64,000 bases of DNA. Origin: Serilophus lunatus (taxonomy: Eukaryota > Chordata > Aves > Passeriformes > Eurylaimidae). Under the pieces are notes generated by a model, which searched no databases, had not been told where the DNA came from, and saw nothing but the letters and a program-made list of their open reading frames with translations. How positions within the stretch are numbered: the stretch's first letter is position 1; every line of letters begins with the position of its first letter. Below, in pieces: positions 13,501 to 28,500 of this stretch. The position numbers and the translations under genes were made by a program. The stretch covers positions 697,335 to 761,334 of the forward strand of contig VXBA01005569.1 of NCBI GenBank assembly GCA_013399895.1. The letters run 5' to 3'.

Positions 13501-16500
13501 GATTACAGCTTCAATTCACTGCATGCACTTTCAGAGCTTCTAAACAAGTAGCAAGGCTCCCAAAATCCACAGAGAAGATGCAGTAGGAAAAATCCTAGAC
13601 TAGAAACTGATCTCTCCAAAATGTAAAAGCAAGGGTATTCAATCTGGAGAGAGCACGGATTGTTTACATGCATTTACAGAAGATAAGCTGAAATCCAATT
13701 CAGATAATAAGTATACAATTAAATAATAAAAAAGGACTGGCTCCAGTATTTCTATATGGCAGCGAATTTCTGTATCTCTCCCTGCAGTATGTCTCTCCTA
13801 CACAGCTTCTGATGTTTGATCAGATTCTGATCTTAAAAGTGGATGCTTGTGCTCCTCAAAGATTTTAGCCTTCATTCACGTAAGTTCTACAGAAATCCTG
13901 TGAGAAGGTCGATACCTATCAATGAAGCGCTGAAAGTTAAATGAGAATGGGAGTAGAAAAACATTCTCTTGTAAAATAATCATTTGACAAGTGTAAAGAC
14001 ACCTTCAATAGTGATGCACTTTCAAAAGCAGCCATTATATAAACAGTGTCCTTGGCCTGAAATACAGTAATACAAATCACTTTCAGATTCCTCAATTCAG
14101 ACCACAGCACACATCCTATTCCATGAATCTGTTTCAATTTAGGAAGTAATGCTACTTACTAAAACTTTCTCCAGACCACTGAAACTCCTTAATTACAGAA
14201 GTTAGCATCTCAAAACAGTAATTTATTACTGAGTTGAATGCAATGCTGTTACCATGGTCCAAATGAAGACACAGCTGAAAATGCAAGGAGCTAAGAGGGC
14301 TGCCTCAGTTCATACCACAGGTAACAGAAAGAACATCAGGCTATAAAAAGGTACAAAAACCCTGAAGGTGCAATTCCCATGACATCAAACAGTACTGTGT
14401 TGACAAAAGGAAAGTTAAGAATAAAAAAAGATGGATTGGAAGGAGCCACTAAAAAAAGTTTTACAAATACCTTGACACTTGAATTTCTGCAAGGTGTCAT
14501 GGTTTTCAATTGTCTGTTGAGGAAGGACAAAAGGTGTAATTGGTGCAAAGGGCAGAAAAACATTATAGAAGCAATACTTAACAGCAGAGCTTTCCTAACA
14601 AATTCATATCCTCTGTTTTTGTTTTTTTAAATTAAGCTTTTGCAAAATGTTTAAAAAAAAGCATTAACATCTGTTTTAACAGTCATTTAGATTTAAGGAA
14701 CTCACATCTCATTGAGCTGGATCAGAATTTTTAAGTCCTAAAGGGATTTCTTACAACCAGAACAACTCAGTAATTACTAGGCATGTAAGTCACATTAAAA
14801 TAACTGAGGGAGAAGCATAGTTCAGACTTCACAAAGTACTTAGAAACCAAAATCAATTGAGTAGTAGACAGTTTAGAATATTGACATTGTATTAACATGT
14901 ATTAAAGTACCAACAGAATTAATGGCAGTCAGGAAGTGGAAATAATCTCTTACATCATTAGGTTCAGCTGTGATATAGGATTTTTCCTCTTAGTGCATAA
15001 AGGAGTCAAGCCAAATGTTTCTCTCAAGTATCAATAACAAACTGCTAGGAACTAAATGCAGCTCTCATATGCTTTTTACCTACTCCTCAGGTAAGAAAAG
15101 GACAAAATTGAACTTGCAGACCCAAACTGAAAATTCAAAAATACTTGTGGCTTTTTAGTAAATATTTTGGCTAGTAAAATGAACCTACTTGACACAAATG
15201 GAAGACAAGTTTACCTAAACAGATTAATTCTGTTCTGCAGTTGCCCAATAGGATAAAAGCAATCAAGTCTACTAATCCAAAATAGAAAGGATCATCTTAA
15301 CCCAAAACAGATGCAAGGAAAATAACCTGTACAACTACAGTCCTTAAAAATGTCTAATAAACTGACTTTTACAAATAGTACTTTTTTGATAATAAGATAT
15401 TATACAAAGCAGCACAAACAAATTTAAGAAATTGATGGAATTCCATGTGTACTCATAACATTTACAGTTTTGCTGGAAATACACTGGGATTTCATTCAAA
15501 GAGCTCTTATGGATTTTAATAATGCAATAAATTGGTTTGTTTTTTTTTTTTAGGCTAACAACTAAGCAAAGAATCTCATGTTCTTAAAATGACAAACCTC
15601 AATTACACTTTCCTTAGTTGAGAATTTGTTTTCATTATGTAAATATTTATCATGCAAAATCTTTTGGCAGAAGGATTTCAATGAACCCTAGGAAAACAAG
15701 CAAACAAAACACAAGAATGGAAAAGGCCAAGGCAGCCTGATAGGAGAACAAAGCCTCTTTTGCTTAATGGAAGGAAAAAAAAATAAAAAAAAATTTGGCC
15801 AACTAGAGCTGACAATGTGAGAGCTGTGTTTAAAATAGACTGCTCTGAGGCAGGTGTAGTCAAAGCCCAAAAAAGCTTTTAAACAGGATTAATTGTGGAA
15901 GCATCAAATAAAAACCATAAGGCACAGCAAGCCACTACAACACACTGCATTCAAAGAAACAAAAAGGTATGCAGTCATGGACACGGAACTAATTGTTGAT
16001 GCCAGAAGGCTCACCGTGTTTTCTTGCTTTTGTCGTAATTGTAAAGTCAAGTCACTCAACATTTGGCTGAGGGTTGCCCGCACAGCGGTGTTAATGCTCC
16101 GCTGGTGACAGCTAGATACATAAGTCTCAATGCAAACCTGATGAGGAAACAAGATAGTAGTACAAAGATATGAACTGTAACTTACCAGTGATACATTTTA
16201 GGAGGATACCAAGGTCTCTCCCATACAGTCAGCCTTCCTTACTATTTCTTTTTGCTTTATTAGCACATTAGAAGTTTTCAGCAGTATGGAAAAAAAGTAA
16301 GTAGCATCTAAAAGCAGCATGCAATTCATCAGTCTCAGCTGCAGGAATGGTAGGGCAAAACTGGCAAAGTCTCCTCCTGTCAAACCCAGGTGATTCTGGC
16401 AACTGCCTTGCTCTGTAGATAATTTATTAAAAATTGATTGTTCACTTCTTAATACTTATTTGCAACTACCCCTCTGTAAGTCTATGTCTGCAATATAAAT

Positions 16501-19500
16501 ACCTTCCAATTTCTCAAGTTTCTTGCTTCTGATGTAAAGGAATTTGCCACTTTTTCTATAATCAGTTATTAGATACTGCAACACATCTTAAAGCCTTTGA
16601 AGGCTTAACAGAGAAAATAAAATAGTGCTTTATCATAAATAATGTAAACAACAGCCTTTTAATAACTGATGATCCAATTGAGGGCTCCTCTGCTCAGAGA
16701 TCTCACGGGAGCCAAGGCAGCAAAGGAAGAATACCAATGGATCATCCAGTTCCCAACTCCATGCCCTGCTGCTGGCAGTTTTCTGACAACATGCTACGAT
16801 CAGAGTTGTGCTTGACTTTTGCCCTAGATGATGTTACCCAAATAGTTGCCAAAGCATAATACAGCTAGGATCCTGGGGACACCACACTGCAAAGTGCAGT
16901 TGCTATCCTTCATCAGATTTTCTGTGGGAGCTGGTAGGTCTTTTTAAGGGCTGCTCTAACTGTAGGAACCAGTTTAAGTACTGCACAGTAAATACTAAGT
17001 GTATGAAAGTCTTGATGGAGCTGAGTGGGTTTCTGATGGAACTGTACAATACAGTCTTCTGAGATAGCGATTTGAAGAATCAGTTTTGGTCCTTTGGCCT
17101 CAATTGAGCTTTAACATCCACAATAACCACAAGAACCCACTAAAAACCTAAAACAAACCAACAAAAAACCCAGTAAATGACTGTTCACAGTTTTATACTT
17201 TTCAGTCTCTGTGGTTTTGCTCTGTCATTGTTTAGATCCATATCTAGTAAGAAAAGCCATGAATATAGATTAAACTAGCTGTGAAAAAATTACTAGAAAT
17301 ATATAGTATAAATTATATGCATAAGGAATATACATAAATGCATCTGATCCAAATTTTTGAATGAGAAGCATATTATATGATGTTAAACCATTTTTACAGT
17401 TCCCTAATGTTGATGAGTTTTTAAGAGGGAAAAATTAAAGTGCTCCAAAATCAGTAGACTCCAAAATCAGTACTCTACGTGGACAAGACTCTAGATAGTC
17501 TCTAACTCCTATTGCAATGAAACCAAGCTATTCCATTGACTAAGACAAACTTTATAGCCTCGCTCCTGCAGCCTAAGATGAACATGTTGCTGGCACACTT
17601 CACTTGTTAGAGCCGAGTGTAAAATAATACAGGTATGTTCCTAAACCTCTTGTGATGTCCTCACTTCAGGGGACCTCTCACCTCAGCATTTCAATAAAGC
17701 AACAAGCACAAGAAAACAGGACAGTGTTTCTTGAATACAAACTATATCTTGAGTGATTGAAGACATCACACATGGAAGCTATTTAATTATGGCTCTTGCC
17801 TTATTTTCCCTTTTCTCAACTAGACCGAGAGAGTATTACAGAGCTTTTCAAATGTATGTATATTGCTGTTCTATCACGCAAGAAACATTATGCAAGCTGA
17901 GACTGACTTATCTTCTGTGACAACACAGTGGAACAGCTATCACTTGAACTGCAGTGGAGAGAAAAAAACCCTAGAAGCCTGTTAACCATGTTCAGACTTT
18001 CACAGAGGCCAAACCATTCCAATGCTGTGAGATCAATCTTTGGAGCTCTAAATCTTCTTCTAGAGTACTTAATTGATAAAATATCATTCTTAGAGGTAGG
18101 CTGACTTTCTGGAAAGAGCATGGTTGATATCTCCTTCTCTCCCCTCCCATGCAAGCTAGTAAGCAACAACAGCGTCCATCTGAGCTTAAACTTTACAGAA
18201 GGCCTGGATTCTAAATGTCTGGGCAAGGTACCTTTTGAAAAGCCATTGATGAAGAAGCACCAGTAAAAATGCGAGAGCTCAGGGCTCCAAAGAGGTGTGC
18301 AATGGACATTTTGATCATTTCATGCATTCGAGGACTTCCAGCTGTATGGCATGCAAAACACAACTAAGAGCAAAACATAGAAGGGTTAGCTAATGACAAG
18401 AGTCAAAAAAATGAACCTCCAAAAGGTACATAGGAGTAACAGATACATAAAAGCAAGAAACAGCATGAACTAAATTTTCTTGCAGGTGTCTAGGCAAGCA
18501 TGGGAAGGTGTACAGGGCAATTTTTTTTAATCTATTTTTAATACTATAGGTCTATTTTCACTGCTACTAATACTTAAGCCACAAATTATAGTACTCTTCA
18601 TGTTGAATGCTTCCTTAATTTGAAGATGATAATTTTCAGAAAGATTTAGAATGCCATTACTTTGTACACATGAATTGCAAATGATCAGGGAGTGCAAAAT
18701 GGTCAGTGTAGCTTTGTTTGTCAGCAATAGTCCTCGGCGAGTTTTATCAATAACAAAGGCAGCACATTTCCAGTCCTGCAGTGGCTCTACTTTGCTACAG
18801 AGCGCAGGCTAGAAAAAGGGACTAAGGGGCTGACTTGGAAAGAAATGTCAGCTAACATAGGCACTGGAACAGAAAGCTCCTTTCTGCCACCTTTCCCTTG
18901 GTGGAAAGGTGAACCGAGAAATTATTTTCTGTTTCTTACCACCTATGCATTGCAGATTTCAGATACAAAGGCAAAGTGATTTGAACTGTTAAAAGTCTTT
19001 GCCTTACTTAAAACCTGGGCAGGAGGAACCTGAGGAGGCATGTACGTGCCTGGTAGGATTTGCAATTTAGTAAGATCTAGGTGTTCACTGAGGCAGTGTT
19101 TTCTCAAGGAGTGTGGTGAAAATAACCACATCTCCAAATACTACAAATAGGAACATGCACAAATCTGTATTACAGCTTGTTCCAATTCACTAAGGAAATT
19201 ATTTTGTTGGGTTTGCTGGCACATCTCATCGGCCTGCATTTGACCTCCTGTTCACCATAATAGAAAAGAACTATGACTGTGCCAATATGTATCAGTACAC
19301 TAGCTAAGGTTTTTAAGAGCCAGGACAGCTTTTTTGGAATGAAAGTGAAGTGCAGCTACTAAGAACAGCAGAGTTTAAGGTCTATCTACAAGAGACAACT
19401 GTCATTTTTTAGGATACTATTATCCAAATGCCTGTTATTATCCAAATTTATGGAGAGACCAGAAAATATGATTTCCAATACAGCACACAGAACATGACTG

Positions 19501-22500
19501 ATTGACCATCCTCCCCTCCCCCATCTTATGTGATGCTCCTTCAAGATTGGAATCTGAAGGGTTTGGACCATTAACCACTTTTCCCAGCAAGTACTTAGTT
19601 TAAGCTAGAGCTCTGTACCTATAGCAAGGAGATGTACTAAGCTGATTTGATCAACTTCTGTCCTATGTATTAGAAGTCTGCTGAGAAAAACTTCAGTTTG
19701 GAACACTGACATAAAGAGGTACTAATCTGGAACATCTGCTACCTTTTTTATCCCGTATATATTATATACACGAACTGTTTATGTTTCATCCTTGCCTTTC
19801 AAAGCCAAATTGTTACAAAATGGAAGATGTTCTCTTCGGTTTCCTGTTGTCCCTACAAACCCCATTCTCAGCTTCCAATAAGACAATGCAAGGTCAATTT
19901 TATTAAACTTGGAAAATACTGTAATTTTCAGATAAAGTGAGCTATTTTCACATGGGATTTTTCTTTTTTACAAGAGCCTCCATCCAAAAATCTGAGAAGA
20001 ACAAGTGTGTAAATGTCTACATACACTTGGCATGTAGGACATGTATATAACCTTTACATTTCTTCACGGACATTACCTTTGCCCATACCCTGTTAACAGC
20101 AGAATTTTACAATATGTTCTGCACATAACAATATGTGCTTCACAGGAGGATTAAGTGTTCCTGTGCATCTTCTCTAACCTGAACAAGCAACCTCATGGCT
20201 TGCTACGCACAGTACTAAAAATATCATCCATCTACAAAAACTTATTATACCTGCAGGTATGTTTTTCTACAACCAAAGATCCCATACAATTTAATTAAGA
20301 CTGAAATCTAATGGAATAAAAGGGAGCAGAGTGATTAATAGCACCCCATATCTAGAGGCATACTAAATCTTTTACTTGGATATATTAGGGAAGAGATACA
20401 CACAAGGTTAACAAGGCACATTGAGGCACTTGTGCTAACACAGCACACTATGCCTCATACACCCCTCTTGAGGAAACCTCGTCAGTTTTAGACTTGCCAC
20501 AGGTAAGAAATCAGCACAGTGCTGTTTTATAAAGCAAAAAAAGCAAAGTGAAGTAAATATGAGTAGTAAATGTGCAACGCTGTAATATACAATTATTGGC
20601 CACTTTCTGAAAGTGCCTTCCCATGCAAGCCCATCAAACCTGCTCAGCTCGCAACTATTTCTTCACACTAGATGTAAGGTAATACCAGCCCTTAGGATGG
20701 TAGTTATATTTTGGACTGGTTCAGTTCCAGGTTATTTAGGAAAGTCATGCTCTAGGTAGCGGGGAAAAGTCAAGTGACACAAGGCACAGGACGACAGAGG
20801 CACTTACCTCAGCAATCTTCAACACTGAACTCCCATTTAGCTCAAATGTGGAGGTGTATGTTATACAGAGCAAGACCTTGTAACAAAAGAGAGGGAGAAA
20901 GGAAAAAAATTCAGTTTCATCAGTTAACTGCCTCTCTTTCCCACTCATGTGCTTTTAGACACAGCTCCTTCCAATTTTTGAGCAGGCATCAAAAGCTTCT
21001 AAGCATCATGTATTAGAAGAGGTAGAGGGATTGAGGAGATCCACTTGAAAAGCCGCATCTGTTTGCCCCAGAGGTACCACCCAATGGATTACTTATTGCT
21101 GTCTCCTACATGTGACCACCGAAGAAAGACACTGCAGTCATCTACTCTGGCCTTGTAGTCCATAGCCAGAATCCATTCATATTTTCACCACAAGCTTTGT
21201 ATGATGTACAATCAGTATAACAAAGTAAAAAGGAAAAATACATACAATACAAGTTATTACTTATCTGTACTTGCCACTTATGTATTACGTGAAACAAGCC
21301 ATTAACTATTGCCTGACATGAGGACTTCCCAGCATAGGGTATTTTCAGTAAGTGTACCATAGCCATTTGATAATAAGCAGCTAAAAAACAATTCATAAGT
21401 CCCAATTAATAAGGGGAGGCTTGTCCTGTCTTGAACTCAGCAGGAGGAAAACAAAAAAGGCCCCATCCAACACCTTACTTCCAGCAGAAGAAGAGTGAGA
21501 ATGTGATGCCATCTATCAGGTGTAGTGGGGCAGCATGGTGAGAGCTGTGGTGTAATGCCTTTCGTGTTTGGATATATCCTCTGTCTTCCTTCCTCCTTTC
21601 CAATCCCTCCTGCCTCACAGAAGACAGAGTCTGAGCTACTGTTCTCTCTCCTCCACAGCGTGCCAGAATTTACGCTTTGCTTGGTCTGAAATAGTATGAA
21701 CTTGCTGGAGTAAGTGTTCCAGAAAGTATCAATCACATTAACACTAATTTTTTATTCGCTATAACTTCTTAGCCCCTAAGGACTACTGTTCTCTACTTCA
21801 CAAGGAGATTTGTGGCATCAGATAAGTTAGCATTACTGGTTATTAAGTAGAAGGAAAGTACAGAAGACCCTGTCCATGGATGAGTGTGACATTTTACGGG
21901 AAAAGGATATGAATAACTTTCTTTGCACTTTGAGAATCAGACTGAAAAGTTTCTACACACTGAAATGCACTACACATTTACAAATGTTTCCCTCAGCACA
22001 AAAAAACATCTTTCACTACAGGATGTCACATCTTACTCCAAGATTGGTGGGTTTTTTTTTGTTTGATTGCTTGCTTGTAAATACAATATAAATCAGGAGC
22101 TTGATCCTATTCTTACAGAAGATGATTTTACCATAAAAAGCGTTCCAAGAAAACCATTGTGTAACGGCAATTTTACAGTTTTATATGTTATCATGACTTC
22201 ACTCTCAGTCTTTCATAAATAGAAGCAAATAACATGGATAAATATTTGAGGTAATGGCAATAAAAAAGGGCATACTACTCTTCCAAAATACAAATCCCAC
22301 ACCAGAAACTCTTTTTCAATCATTTAGCATTCACCTTTCAAGCAAAGCAAACTTTCTGAGCCAAGTTTTTCTGTGTGGTTTCTCTTTTCTTTGAAATGAG
22401 CAAAATGGATTTTCTCATCTTAAAGGCGTTACACAGCCTACCTTGGTATTACAAGGAGAGATACGAACTACAAAGCACTTGAATTTGCCAGAGAGATAAA

Positions 22501-25500
22501 TCTAACTACAAAGAATTAAAAATGCTGAAACTTTGTATTTCTTGATATAAACTCAACAATTTTCTCTGCAATCCATAGCATTTACTGATACATGGACAAG
22601 TGCCAGAGACAGGGAACTGTGATTCCACTCTTCCTGTCCACAGAGCAAATTCTACAGAGTAACAGAAAAATAAATGATCAATTATAAAAACTTTAGACAT
22701 AAGGTAATACCAGTCCTTAAGATGCCTAATCCTTTCTGTCACAAATGCCAAAAACCTGCATGTAAGAGGCCAACGTTAGAAAGGTCAGATATGAAGTGCA
22801 GCAAGGAAATGATGATCAAAACCTTGCTACGAAGCAATAGGGAATTTCAGCCAAAAGGCTGCTAATTTTTGACTGCTCCTCTTGGTAAAAAAGTAAGATC
22901 TGAGAACCTACTAGCTAGAGAAAGGGCATATGATCTGATATAATCAAATGACAGAGGCACAGGTTATCAGCCAGTACATTCTTGGCTTACTCCACTGCTC
23001 CTGTCTTCCCTCACAAATCATTCCTAAGTTCTGAAACACTGTCTCTGACCAACACACAAAATTACTCTCAGCTATGATTTCCATCAGAGCTGCTGCAGGG
23101 CTCATTTACAGTCTTGGCAATGATCCAGACACTTAACTTGCATGTTTTCCCATTTATGTGCAACAAACAGGAAGACAGCAGGCTTCTCTTTTAAATTGCT
23201 GGATAAAAAAATGAGATAAAAAGCAACCAAACAAAATGAAATTTAATAATTTAGATTCACTAAAAACACTTGAGTCTTCAAACAATATATCCCATAGGCT
23301 GCTTAACTACTCATAACACCAACTCAAATAGTCTGTATTTAAAAGAACTAAAGAAAAGAAAGATAGGTTTTCTTGGGCAATGACATTTTGGTTTTGCAAG
23401 TACTGGTAGGGAAAGCAAAAATAAAATTGCAAAGCAACTCCTAGTAACTACAAAGCAATTCCACTACAAAACACAATTGAAAATCAGCTTTTACTCATTG
23501 CTGTGGAGTCTACAACACATTTTGGATTTTCCCTCCTTTTTTATTTTTTTTGGAGAAGGAACTTATATGACTGTAAATATAGTTTCAAAGTCACACATCC
23601 ACCAGGATTTTTTAATTTGTTTGAGTTATTTTACAAGCATGAAGATGAGATCACATTTCCATAAATGCCTTATCCATAATGAAAGGATTTATTTTAATTA
23701 CTGTTGAAGCTATGATTGTCATGGAACAAGAAATATAATTCCTACTCCTTGGAGTCCCAGGGTACCAACTGTAGTATAAAAGCATGGGTAATTTTAACAA
23801 TAAGTAGAAACAAAAATCAAAAATTCCTGCTTCTGATGCCACAATGAAGGTCAATTGACACAAAATGTACAGGATTTGAACTATAATGTAATTAAACTGA
23901 CATTACAATGTCTATTCATACTGTGTCATGTGCTCTAGGATGAGCAGGGAGAATGGACCAGATGACCCACTGTGGTCCGTTCCAACAGCAGCCGTTCTGT
24001 GATTCTGTGTGGCTCGTACTTTAGGAGAGATTAAGTGTGCAAGGCCAGGCTGGAGAGGGCTTTGAGCAATCTAGTCTAGGGGAAGGAATTGTTGCCCATG
24101 GAAGATAAGCATTGAGGTCCCTACCAACCCAAACCATTCTATGATCTCTCGAAGAGGGAAAAAGAGGGAACATTTTTAGACTGTAAGGCCGCTAAGCATT
24201 GCTACCCAAATTCCTCAAATGCTTAGCACACACTTGTAGTACAAAGCAATTCTCACACTGAAGAGCTTATGGGGGAGGCACACCAAATAAACACTGTGCC
24301 TAAGAAAGCAAGTAGTATTCCCAAGAAAGAGAGAAAAGGTATAAAACATTACAATTTACAAATTAAGCAATTTTGCAGCCACCTCTAATTCCTTCAGGGG
24401 ATTCATAAAAGAAGCTTTTCCTGACTTACTTGTAGGCTTGTAAACTCGGATGTAGTGTGTGCTCAGATGGTTCTCAAATCCTGCCTCTTGCAGGAAAACC
24501 CCTGACAGAAGGCAAGACAACCCTTTACCTCATTCAGTTGTTTGACATTTAAAGCAGTCATTCAATACTTCTGCAAAATAGTTTGAACAAGAGTTGTCCT
24601 CCTGTTTGTCAGAACAACTGGAAACCTGCTCATGTCACACTCTTTGGCCTTGAAGGAAAACAAGGGCAAGAGAAACGAAGTGCATTAAGAGAGTCATGTT
24701 CACGGTGCCACCTTGTATCCTTGTAAAAACCAGAAGATTTTAACAACGAAGAGAAAGGAGTCTCCTATTAATTAGTAAACCCATAAATACTGCTCAGCAT
24801 TATGAATGCAACAGGGCTTTAGACATAAGGATTGTAATCTGGTACAGGAGAACCTCACACATCAGTGGTGACAAGCTGAATGCTCCGTGAAGACAATGCC
24901 CATTTCGTTCACTGGTCTAAAACACAACTGCTATTGAACACTATTTATGGTGGTATAAAACCAAGTGAAACTTCTGCTTATGTAGTACAGTTGTAGAAGT
25001 GAAATAAGTTATTTAAGGCTTAATAGATAATTAACAGTTTTACAAAAAACTGACTGGGGCTTTTATCTTTAGAATTATAGCAATTAAAGGCAGGGAAAAT
25101 TAAAGAAAAAGGCTGACCAGAAGCATTAGGATGGCATTTCTCCCCTCACAGCCTATTTAGGCATATCACATTACTTTATGAATTAGAATATACAAATCTG
25201 AGTAAAACAAAACTGAAAAAGACAAATAACAAACTGAAAGATACCAACAAAAAGTTTAGAGAGTTCCCAAAAAAAAAAGGAAGTTATAACAATAAAATTA
25301 TGCATATTATAATAATAAAAACAGATAATTTATCAAAATTATTCAAAAGGATGTCAACACATGAACAGAGCTGTCAAGATAAAAAAGAACTGGTATACCC
25401 CCTGGGTGGAAAATTCTGGCATTCATTCTTGACAACACAAAAACTCTGGGGGCACAGGAAAAGGAATACAACTCCTCTCAGCCTGAGATACATGCAAAGT

Positions 25501-28500
25501 TCCATCAAAATTGTAGCAGTGAAACGTTCTGCATGGCAACTTACTTTACAAGAGCTGATTTAAGTTTACTCTTTCAAGTCACCAGGTTAATAGGCAAGAA
25601 GTTAGCTTGAAGACGACCTAAGAAGTGGTGTTGTACAGGCTGTCTGGCCTACCAGAGGATTTCACTCTATCCCAGACCATATCCTGACCTGACCCAGAAA
25701 AGTGATGTTAAAAAGCCAGATTAGCTGGCCTTGTGCTTGCAACACCAACCACTATGCCCCATGGAGTTTCTGTATCTTTTGCCTCTCTCATGAGAGACAC
25801 ACCTAATGAGCTCCAGGGAAGAGGATTCAGGGAGCAGTGTCAGAACAATTTATTAGGACACAAGTTCTTTCCTCGGCTGCTCTCTGAACAAGATGGTGTA
25901 AACAGCTGTAGTGGCAGTGGCCCTTATCATGGGAAGCTCGTAAGCAGAGAAAATGGTCTAATCTGGGTGCATTTGTGTGCAGCTGTGGCACATGTGTAGT
26001 ACGAGTATAATTGCATACAAAAGCTACAACCAATGATCCTTCTATGCCACTGTTGTATGGCCAATTCGGCTGGCAGAACTTGGCACTGTCACCACCAGTA
26101 AGCATTAATGTCTAGCAGCAAGAAAAAGATTAAAAGCAACATATGAAAGTGAAAGGGCTTTTATATTTTGGTTTGTGAACATACAATGTCTTTCCAACTC
26201 ACTTTCTTAATGGTTAAGTGACCTCCAGCTCCTTGGGATGTGTCTAAGACTAAAGAAAGTCTGTAAGAAATTGTACTTCCACCCTGAACAGGTATGAAAT
26301 TACACTCAGCAGAACTAGTGACCCGCTAATTCTTGTGCTGATGTCGGTGATTTTGATTATGCCACACAAATTCCAGTGGGACAAAATAAGCACATTCCCT
26401 ATCTGAAAACAGCTTCAGAGCCTCAAAGCCCTAAGACAACTAAAATTCTTGCATTAGAATTTCTTCAGGCAAGAAACTAAGCTTACTTTTCTACAAGTCT
26501 TTTAAGAGACATGACCAGACTTTTGCTTAGATTTTTAAAGCTACACATCTGCCCAAACCCACAGAGGTTGTTCAGGGATATGAATTCAAGCACAGAAAGG
26601 TACTGAGGAAAAGCCATGGCTCCCAGAAAGAGGGTTGAATTTTGAGACACTGTATTCACTACCGACTGGTATAGGCAGTTCCCAGCCAGTACTCATTTGG
26701 CCACATTCAGGCCATTATCACCATCATTCTTTTGTATCCCTTTAGGAGAAAGCTCAGTTGTTTAAGTCAAGACGAGTTTCTGCTATAATGACAAGGCACC
26801 TAAGAACCAGGGGAGTTCTTTAATCACTGTGCTAGGCATAGCCCTAATTAACTTGGGAAAGGATGACCTTATCTTGAAGCGCATAAGGTAGGTCACTCAA
26901 TCTGTTGGAATTAACCTGGTTATTCATAATATGAATAAAATAACTTTTAAAAATAACCAGAAAAGAAATAAAAAGAGAGAATCAAACCCAAGAGAGTCTG
27001 GATTTGTAGTTGGCCCACATGACAACAATTTAATTTATGAAAAGGCTAAGCACTAACAACTCTATGTACCATTTCCCCATAACACTGATCTTAGAAAAAG
27101 ATCTTATTTGCATGACATTGTGCAAGTCTTTACAGAATCTCCTCTTTAACAGAGCAGATGCTAACACATCTCTGAATTATGGACTGGACAAAAATCAATT
27201 ATTGTTTATGACAGCTCACACCAGGCACCATTGTTATAAGAACTAATAAACATTCAGGCAAAACTTCCTTTTACAAATTTTCAGCATTTTTCTTTTTTTT
27301 TCTTAAGAATATAAATTTTAAACAAGTTCTGAACTAAAACATGCAACTAAATTTGAATAGTGGTTTTTAATTTTTAATTTATTTGTCTCTGCTCAGAAGA
27401 TGACTGGACTGAAATTTATATTGTAAGGGATGTTGAAAAATATTTTCAATAATGCAGTGCATAAAATATACTAACAGCTGCATTTGGACAGTATAAACCT
27501 TCCCTTGCTGCCCAGGATGCACTCTAGCACAGTCCCCAGTTCTGGCCCTTATTCTGAACACTGTCAGCATGCTGGTTTTGTGACCTTCCAATCTGGGAAT
27601 CTGCAGAGCGTGCCATGACACTTAAAGGGAATTTGGTACCTAGCCATGAATTAGACATTGCCCTTAAACTTTTACAAGAGTGGCCTAAAAGGTTTGTTTT
27701 TCTCAGTGCCAGAACAGTTCCAGCTAGCACTTCTCTCCATTTATTTGCATCAAACATTACAATCACTCTATTTCATTTCTCTTTAATGCTGGCCCTTGAC
27801 AAAAAATATTTGACAGGTTCCAAAAGTGTGTCAAGCAAGGCAACGAACTGCACTTATACCTCTCTCCAGTGTTCTTCATTTCACTGCCAATTTCGATTTG
27901 CAATAATCTGAATGTAAAAAGCTTTACAGAATGCTCTCCTCAGCTAATCAAATCCCTTCACACTTCCATCTGTAATGCAGGTGGGTGACAACAAACCAAT
28001 AAATATTCAAAACATTTGTTTTCCATAGTATGTGAAGTGTGAATTTCTGGTGTACTCTTACGGGGAACAATAGGAGATATTCTGGACAGGATTTAAAAAA
28101 AACCCAAACACATTTAAGAGCTTTAGAACACATTTATGAGCTTACATATCAGCAACTTACAGTGAAGTACCCCTACTCATCTACTTTCACATTGGTTTTG
28201 CATGACAAAAATTTCTTGTGTAATTTTTGATGGTTGCATTCTTAATACCCATGAGACTGGTGCAACTGTGCAGCAAGTCTCAAAGTACCAGCCCAGTATC
28301 ACAGCTAATCCAGTTTCATGCAAACCTGCTCACACTCAGGAGTTTCTAATGCCTATCTGCACTAGATAAAGATACATTTCATCTCTTCCAGATGGAATAG
28401 CAGTCCAATGTACAATCATAAGCTGTCTTGAGAACACATTTTAGCAGATCCGGGGATATAAACTCATTGTTGAGACCAGCTACTAGAAATGCCCCTGAAA

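Noticed and set aside
17888..18226. 112-codon minus-strand open frame next to the extra exon
   Set aside because: It begins downstream of the 18232 donor, inside the intron; the coding segment is the upstream 18232-18363 part only.
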